From assembly GCF_015553355.1 (NCBI RefSeq), contig NZ_JADNGN010000001.1, positions 154,084-218,083 on the forward strand: 64,000 nt of DNA. Reading direction: 5' to 3'. A program made the translations under genes and the position numbers. This DNA comes from Collinsella aerofaciens (GTDB taxonomy: Bacteria; Actinomycetota; Coriobacteriia; Coriobacteriales; Coriobacteriaceae). Below are positions 52,124 to 64,000 of the stretch, piece after piece (position 1 is the stretch's first letter; each line of letters begins with the position of its first letter). Below the pieces are notes generated by a model. That model saw only the letters and a list, made by a program, of their open reading frames with translations. It was not told where the DNA came from and did not search any database.

Positions 52124-52262
52124 GGATTCCCGGTCCGGGCGGCCCGCTGTTTAAGTTTGCTGCTCTACAGTCCTGCGCAAGACGGAAAGCACATTAAGTG
52201 CTTTCCTTTGCGTGCGGAACTCGCGACAAACTTAAACAGCGGGCCGCCCGGACCGGGAATCC
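52124..52262. repeat. 139-bp hairpin element with 36-bp perfect arms
   Basis: The arms 52124-52159 and 52227-52262 are perfect reverse complements over 36 bp (GGATTCCCGG...AAGTTTG). Inside the 67-bp centre is a second perfect hairpin, GGAAAGCAC-ATTAA-GTGCTTTCC (52184-52206). No gene is coded. It resembles a miniature inverted-repeat element or a large structured RNA. It lies between the rpsL promoter and the DUF4179-like gene. Confidence 0.75.
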
Positions 52263-52285
52263 GATGTGCTCGTCGGGGCAACGTT

Positions 52286-52322
52286 ACCTGCCAAAAAGGG
52301 ACAGGTTTATTTTGATCGGTTT
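52286..52322 (+). repeat. Short dispersed repeat, copy 1
   Basis: ACCTGCCAAAAAGGGACAGG followed by TTTATTTTGATCGG. The inverted partner is at 54079-54115. Similar GGGGACAGG core appears in the terminator at 26228-26266. Confidence 0.5.
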
Positions 52323-52401
52323 TATCTGGGGAAACGTCGCGCTCCAGCGGTAATCTGCTCTCATCTGTCGCATGGAAATCGGCGGCGTTTCCATTTAACG
52401 C

Positions 52402-52436
52402 AAAAGAGGCCGCTTCCCCTAGTAGAAAGCGGCCTC
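52402..52436 (-). terminator. Terminator after the DUF4179-like gene
   Basis: GAGGCCGCTT (52406-52415) and AAGCGGCCTC (52427-52436) pair over 10 bp; on the minus strand TTTTGC follows. It lies 6 bp after the stop. Confidence 0.75.
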
Positions 52437-52441
52437 AGACC

Positions 52442-53518
52442 TTACGAATAGACGATGGTAAAGGGTACTTTTGTTTCGGTCTCCCCTGTTGACGTGCACC
52501 TCGTGCCCTCAAGCGTTACTGAGACCACTTGTTCGACATCAATCAACTTCGTTGGCACCCAGATGTTCTCTCCGCTATTGCGCCCATAAGAAAAATATAA
52601 GTTGAACACCCCTGCGTCGTCATCTTCGATAATCTGCTCCGATCCATCCTTGTAGCTGACGGTCAGCTTATTATCAACTGCTTCATAGCCCAAATCATCG
52701 ATGTGCGTCTGGATGGAAAACGGGCTAATCTCAAGAGGCGAGTCACCGGAGCGGAGTTCCTTTGTATCGACGTACGCTCCAATATTGAACTCGGGTGTCG
52801 ACGCCTCAAACCGCCTCGCACTCTCACCTTCACCCTCGGTCCAGTGGATATTCCAGGTGACCGCATGTTGCAAATCTCGCTCGCGATCCATAGCGGCAAA
52901 GTACATCGTGCCATTAATGACAGTATCGCTTGATGTGTCCTTATCAATTGTGCTGCGTGTGTCAGGCCATTCCTCGCCGAACTTCATATCGGGCGTGCCG
53001 ATGCCCTGTTCTTCTTCACCATAGAGAACAAGTTCGCCAATCTCTGCTGCTGGCTTGTAGTAGTTAACTCCATTTGGATTGGACAACGTAAACGTCACGG
53101 CTCCGCAGCCGTTTTGGTCGATTGCCATCTCATGGATATCAAGCGTATAGCCGTTACCCTCGACGGACAGATTAACCTTCTGGACTGTGCCCTCCAGGCT
53201 TTGGGGCGCGATGCCATCGCCAAACTCTCTGGTGTAGGTATATTTAGTTCCCGATGAGCCGCCGTTGGTCCAGGTAATGGAATCCCCGTTGCCGTGGTTT
53301 CCCCAGGCTGAGGCAAAATAGCTGGAATTGACAACGGCGTAGGCGACCCCTCCGGTCGCCAACACTCCGGCAAGACATCCGATAACCGCAACATAGAGGG
53401 GCTTAGCATGACCCCTTTTGCGAAGCGGCTCGCCTTCAGCTGCATTAAGAACGCGATCTGCAAGATCGCTATCGGCTTGGATGGACTCGAAGGCCCGCTT
53501 GATTTGATTGGATTTCAC
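52442..53518 (-). CDS. DUF4179-like membrane protein, probable anti-sigma factor
   Basis: A 358-residue protein coded just after the ECF sigma gene with a 50-bp overlap. Residues about 1-35 are cytoplasmic and charged; one helix at about 40-62 (YVAVIGCLAGVLATGGVAYAVV); the rest is extracytoplasmic, beta-rich, and resembles DUF4179 domains linked to ECF sigma factors in Firmicutes. The pairing makes it a likely anti-sigma factor; that is inferred from position. Start ATG in the sigma gene. Confidence 0.65.
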   Translation of the reverse strand: MKSNQIKRAFESIQADSDLADRVLNAAEGEPLRKRGHAKPLYVAVIGCLAGVLATGGVAYAVVNSSYFASAWGNHGNGDSITWTNGGSSGTKYTYTREFGDGIAPQSLEGTVQKVNLSVEGNGYTLDIHEMAIDQNGCGAVTFTLSNPNGVNYYKPAAEIGELVLYGEEEQGIGTPDMKFGEEWPDTRSTIDKDTSSDTVINGTMYFAAMDRERDLQHAVTWNIHWTEGEGESARRFEASTPEFNIGAYVDTKELRSGDSPLEISPFSIQTHIDDLGYEAVDNKLTVSYKDGSEQIIEDDDAGVFNLYFSYGRNSGENIWVPTKLIDVEQVVSVTLEGTRCTSTGETETKVPFTIVYS

Positions 53519-53987
53519 GGTCGCCCTCCTCTAGGATGAATTTGAGCTTCGATCGACCGCGAGCTAAACGCGTTCGAACGGTAGCGGCTGGCACATGCAG
53601 TAACTCGGCAATCTCTGAGGTCGAAAAGCCCAGATAGTAATAGAGCATGATGGGAACACGGAATCGTTCCGGAAGTCGCATGACGTCTGACAGGACCGCT
53701 TTGGTCTCATCCTGCACCGCCGAAAGCGAATCGGCCAGGTTCTCAATATCCTCCACACGCCTCCATGGCTTTCGAAAGAGCGATTTACATTCATTGATCG
53801 TGACCCGGATAAGCCAGCGGCGAAGATGTTCCCAACTTTCAAAGTGTCCATCGCTTTTAAGCAACTTAAGAAAGACATCCTGGGCAATATCGTCGGCATC
53901 GGCACGATCGCGCAGGTACGTCAATGCGATTCGAAACACGACATCACGGTGATCCTCGACCGCCTGTCTAAATGCTTGTTCTTCCAT
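53469..53987 (-). CDS. ECF-type RNA polymerase sigma factor
   Basis: A 172-residue extracytoplasmic function sigma factor. Region 2 (about 10-75) includes YLRDRADADDIAQDVFLKLLK, split as YLRDRADADDIAQD, which meets core polymerase and the -10. Region 4 (about 105-160) has RVPIMLYYYLGFSTSEIAELL and VPAATVRTRLARGRSKLK for the -35. ATG at 53987 after GGAGG at 5 nt. A TGAAAC-N17-CGTATC promoter upstream suggests it transcribes itself. Stimulus unknown, probably envelope stress. Confidence 0.92.
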   Translation of the reverse strand: MEEQAFRQAVEDHRDVVFRIALTYLRDRADADDIAQDVFLKLLKSDGHFESWEHLRRWLIRVTINECKSLFRKPWRRVEDIENLADSLSAVQDETKAVLSDVMRLPERFRVPIMLYYYLGFSTSEIAELLHVPAATVRTRLARGRSKLKFILEEGDREIQSNQAGLRVHPSR

Positions 53988-54035
53988 AATCACCTCCCGG
54001 TGACGTTAATGATTCTTGCTGAGGCCCTCACCATA

Positions 54036-54064
54036 GATACGCTTTGACCGAACGAAATGTTTCA
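54036..54064 (-). promoter_or_regulatory. ECF-type autoregulatory promoter
   Basis: Minus strand: -35 TGAAAC (54059-54064), 17-bp spacer, -10 CGTATC (54036-54041), about 50 bp before the sigma factor gene. TGAAAC and CGT are the classic ECF boxes, so the sigma factor probably drives its own operon. Confidence 0.6.
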
Positions 54065-54078
54065 AATTCAAGCAGGAA

Positions 54079-54115
54079 TAACCTACCAAAATAAACCTAT
54101 CCCCTTTTGGCAGGT
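54079..54115 (-). repeat. Short dispersed repeat, copy 2 (inverted)
   Basis: ACCTGCCAAAAGGGGATAGG followed by TTTATTTTGGTAGG, read on the minus strand. It is the inverted partner of 52286-52322, and the two copies enclose the sigma/anti-sigma gene pair. Confidence 0.5.
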
Positions 54116-54124
54116 TTTCTTCAA

Positions 54125-54162
54125 CAAAAAAGACCCGCTTCCCTGTTGGGAAACGGGTCTTT
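54125..54162 (-). terminator. Terminator after rpoC
   Basis: AAAGACCCG (54129-54137) and CGGGTCTTT (54154-54162), with inner TTCCC/GGGAA, followed on the minus strand by TTTTTTG. It lies 26 bp after the rpoC stop. Confidence 0.85.
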
Positions 54163-54188
54163 GGAAGGACGGTTAACGTACTAGGAAA

Positions 54189-58664
<4,476 letters not shown>

Positions 58665-58670
58665 AGTCAA

Positions 58671-62162
<3,492 letters not shown>

Positions 62163-62235
62163 CAGGTTTTTCCTCCTTCACGGAAATGCTCGGTGGGTTG
62201 GCGAGGCATAGCTTCGCCAGTTATCGCAACCTAAT

Positions 62236-62263
62236 AGTTTATCAGGTACCGACCGTTGGGCAA
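62236..62263 (-). promoter_or_regulatory. rpoB promoter
   Basis: Minus strand: -35 TTGCCC (62258-62263), 16 nt, -10 TAAACT (62236-62241), about 75 bp before the GTG. The spacing is near ideal. Confidence 0.5.
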
Positions 62264-62395
62264 GAAAAGCCTTGACGCGATTGAGTTTTTGGAGTAGCAA
62301 AGTTTTTCATCAGAGAATACGCAGGTAGACATATGTGTAGCGAACACATGTTCATATATTTTCTGTGAACGGAGGACTGGCAATCGCAGTTCTTA

Positions 62396-62429
62396 TAAAA
62401 AACGGGCGCGAACCGAAGTCCGCACCCGT
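62396..62429 (-). terminator. Terminator after galU
   Basis: On the minus strand ACGGGTGCG pairs with CGCGCCCGT (62421-62429 with 62402-62410) with one G-U, then TTTTTTAT. It lies 20 bp after the galU stop. Confidence 0.75.
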
Positions 62430-62449
62430 AAATGTCGATGGCCGAAGGC

Positions 62450-63358
62450 TTATTTGCACATCAAACCGCCGCGCTCGTCGATGGCGTCCCAGAAGGCGTC
62501 GGCAAAGCGAGGGTCGCTTGCGGCCATAAGGGCATTGGTTGCCATCCAGCCAGACGGGGTACCGGTGTCGTAACCCGAAAGCGGATCGATGACGACGGCG
62601 TACATGGCCTCACGGTCGAGCGAGCGTGCCATGGCATCGGTCAGCTGAATCTCGCCGCCCTTGCCGGCCTGCTGATCGGCAAGCAGGTCCATGACCAGCG
62701 GGCTGAGCAGGTAGCGGCCGACGATGTAGAGGTTGGAGGGAGCCTCCTCGGCAGAGGGCTTCTCGACCAGGCCGGAAACACGCCACACCGAGCCGGGCTC
62801 GTCATCGGCAGCGTCATCGGCGCCGTCAAGCGAACCCACGCGCTCGCCGGCAATCACACCGTAGCGGCTGACTTCCTCGGGAGCGCACGCGGCAACGGCG
62901 ATAACAGAAGCACCGCCGTGCTCCTTGGAGACGGCAAGCATCTTATCGCAGATGTCGCGGTTGGGAACAACGTAGTCGCCCAGAAGAACCAGGAAGTTCT
63001 CTCCCGCCACGGCGTCGGCAGCCGAACGGATAGCGTGGCCCAGGCCCTTGGGCTCATATTGATAGCGGAAGTCGACCGGCATACCGCCCGCATGGGCAAC
63101 GGCATCGGCGTAGGCGTCCTTGCCGCGCTCGCGAAGCAGGTTCTCGAGCGAACGGTCGGGCTGGAAGTAGCTCAGCAGCTCGGGCTTGCCGGGAGAGGTG
63201 ACGATGATGGCGTCGTCGACCTCTTCGGGAGCAAGCGCCTCCTCAACGACATACTGGATGACGGGCTTGTCGAGCACCGGCAGCATCTCTTTGGGCGTGC
63301 ACTTGGTGCCCGGCAGAAAACGCGTGCCAAGACCGGCGGCGGGGATGATTGCCTTCAT
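62450..63358 (-). CDS. galU: UTP-glucose-1-phosphate uridylyltransferase
   Basis: A 302-residue enzyme that makes UDP-glucose, a precursor of glycans and glycolipids. IPAAGLGTRFLPGTKCTPKEMLPV is the nucleotide-binding start (split as PAAGLGTRFLPGTK), QYEPKGLGHAI and LLGDYVVPN follow, and GLVEKPSAEEAPSNL is typical. Start ATG at 63358 with AAAGGA 12 nt before; a TTG at 63367 is the alternative. A lone gene upstream of the rpoB promoter. Confidence 0.93.
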   Translation of the reverse strand: MKAIIPAAGLGTRFLPGTKCTPKEMLPVLDKPVIQYVVEEALAPEEVDDAIIVTSPGKPELLSYFQPDRSLENLLRERGKDAYADAVAHAGGMPVDFRYQYEPKGLGHAIRSAADAVAGENFLVLLGDYVVPNRDICDKMLAVSKEHGGASVIAVAACAPEEVSRYGVIAGERVGSLDGADDAADDEPGSVWRVSGLVEKPSAEEAPSNLYIVGRYLLSPLVMDLLADQQAGKGGEIQLTDAMARSLDREAMYAVVIDPLSGYDTGTPSGWMATNALMAASDPRFADAFWDAIDERGGLMCK

Positions 63359-63367
63359 ATTATTCAA

Positions 63368-63600
63368 GGATCCTTTCGCAGGCGCAAATGCGCCCTGTGC
63401 GTGCAGCGCAAGCGCCGCAGACCAAATTGCGTTTCATCGTATGTTAACGCCGGGAGCCGGTATCGCCGCAGGCAAATGCGATTCTTCAGCAGGTCAACGC
63501 AAATTATTGCAGAAATGATGGGGTTGCTCCAGCCATAAGGCCACCAGCTTGCGTGTGAGACAAACAAGAGATCGTGCAGATTCGCAGCGTTCCAGAGCAA
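63368..63600. other. Intergenic stretch without features
   Basis: About 233 bp between galU and the IS200 element with no supported gene. I see no clear promoter beyond weak -10-like A/T blocks. Confidence 0.4.
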
Positions 63601-64000
63601 AATCAGAACCACCCTTAAAAGGGTGGTTTGCTCTTAGGGTATAACCCACGGGCCCCGGGCTCGCGTCTAAAGGCGCGGGCCCGGACTTCGTCCAGGCCTA
63701 GTGCATCTTGACCCGTGGCGCGCCGGTCGAACCGGCAGCATTACCCCCTCTTGAAGGGGTCCTCGTACTCCTTCACGCTCAGCTTGTCCAGCGCGATGTC
63801 GTGGGACTCCTGCTCCCTGATGTACTTGGCGATCGTCGCCTCGTTCAGGCCGACGGTGGACACGTAGTAGCCCTCCGCCCAGAACTTCCTGTTGCCGAAC
63901 TTGTACTTGAGGTTGGCGTGCCTGTCGAATATCATCAGCGAGCTCTTCCCCTTCAGGTAGCCCATGACGCTCGCGACGCTGTACTTCGGCGGGATCGCCA
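63601..64000 (-). mobile_element. IS200/IS605-type element, right part, cut by the window edge
   Basis: It contains the 3' part of tnpA and a 130-bp structured end. AACCACCC/GGGTGGTT (63607-63628) is a perfect hairpin. CCGGGCTCGCG/CGCGGGCCCGG (63656-63684) is an 11-bp stem with one G-U pair, GGAC/GTCC (63683-63693) follows, and CCACGGG/CCCGTGG (63646-63652, 63712-63718) closes it. IS200 ends carry such hairpins in place of inverted repeats. The left limit is not fixed; the other end is outside the window. Confidence 0.6.
63741..64000 (-). CDS. tnpA: IS200-type transposase TnpA, C-terminal part
   Basis: The visible 86 residues are the C-terminal part of a Y1 transposase. KYSVASVMGYLKGKSS and WAEGYYVSTVG hold the catalytic Tyr, and LNEATIAKYIREQ follows. 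The reading frame runs off the window end, so the HUH motif is not seen. Residues look intact. The family cuts single-stranded DNA at hairpin ends; the gene is on the minus strand, so its end is at 63741. Confidence 0.9.
   Translation of the reverse strand, partial: AIPPKYSVASVMGYLKGKSSLMIFDRHANLKYKFGNRKFWAEGYYVSTVGLNEATIAKYIREQESHDIALDKLSVKEYEDPFKRG

Overview
The window is about 60% G+C, gene-dense and has no tRNA or rRNA gene that I can see. The gene set fits a Gram-positive anaerobic gut actinobacterium of the class Coriobacteriia, most like Collinsella: a Se-dependent purine hydroxylase cluster, a fused AccD-AccA, FabK as the enoyl reductase, a sortase-type surface protein, and actinobacterial-style ribosomal proteins. 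The genus is an inference from gene content and style, not from a database match.

Layout. 1-6.4 kb: a YheO-type PAS/HTH regulator behind twin palindromes, two hypothetical proteins, a three-repeat surface protein and a coiled-coil hypothetical. 6.4-11.8 kb: an accessory region with a DEDDh exonuclease, a DUF4143 ATPase pseudogene, an AAA ATPase behind a perfect 25-bp inverted repeat, and an AbiEi/DUF559-like gene between two arrays of five 46-bp inverted repeats spaced every 61-62 bp. 11.8-22.3 kb: a purine catabolism operon on the minus strand (NCS2 permease, SsnA, YgfK, polyferredoxin, molybdenum hydroxylase) with a divergent second YheO-type regulator. 22.4-28.4 kb: RidA, a U32 protein, an RNA pseudouridine synthase, a third hairpin array, and a DeoR/Gfo-Idh-MocA pair.

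28.9-34.7 kb: ribosomal genes rplC to rplX on the minus strand, ending at a terminator after rplX. 35-38.2 kb: a histidine phosphatase, a CDF transporter and a lone PTS EIIC. 38.2-47.4 kb: a complete FASII/ACC operon, fabH-acpP-fabK-fabD-fabG-fabF-accB-fabZ-accC-accDA. 47.6-48.4 kb: birA, divergent from it. 48.5-51.9 kb: rpsL-rpsG-fusA-rpsJ. So the usual str-S10 string is split between rpsJ and rplC by about 14 kb of lipid and transport genes. 52.1-54.1 kb: a 139-bp hairpin element and an ECF sigma/DUF4179-like cassette between inverted short repeats. 54.2-63.4 kb: rpoC, rpoB and galU. The right edge is a truncated IS200-type transposase.

How the genes work together. The permease imports purines; SsnA, the molybdenum hydroxylase, the polyferredoxin and YgfK probably form an anaerobic purine redox route. 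The ACC and FASII genes form one lipid synthesis unit, with BirA next door to biotinylate AccB. The translation and RNA polymerase genes are housekeeping. The most unusual features are the periodic inverted-repeat arrays, the dispersed hairpin elements, and several structured leaders in front of ribosomal genes.
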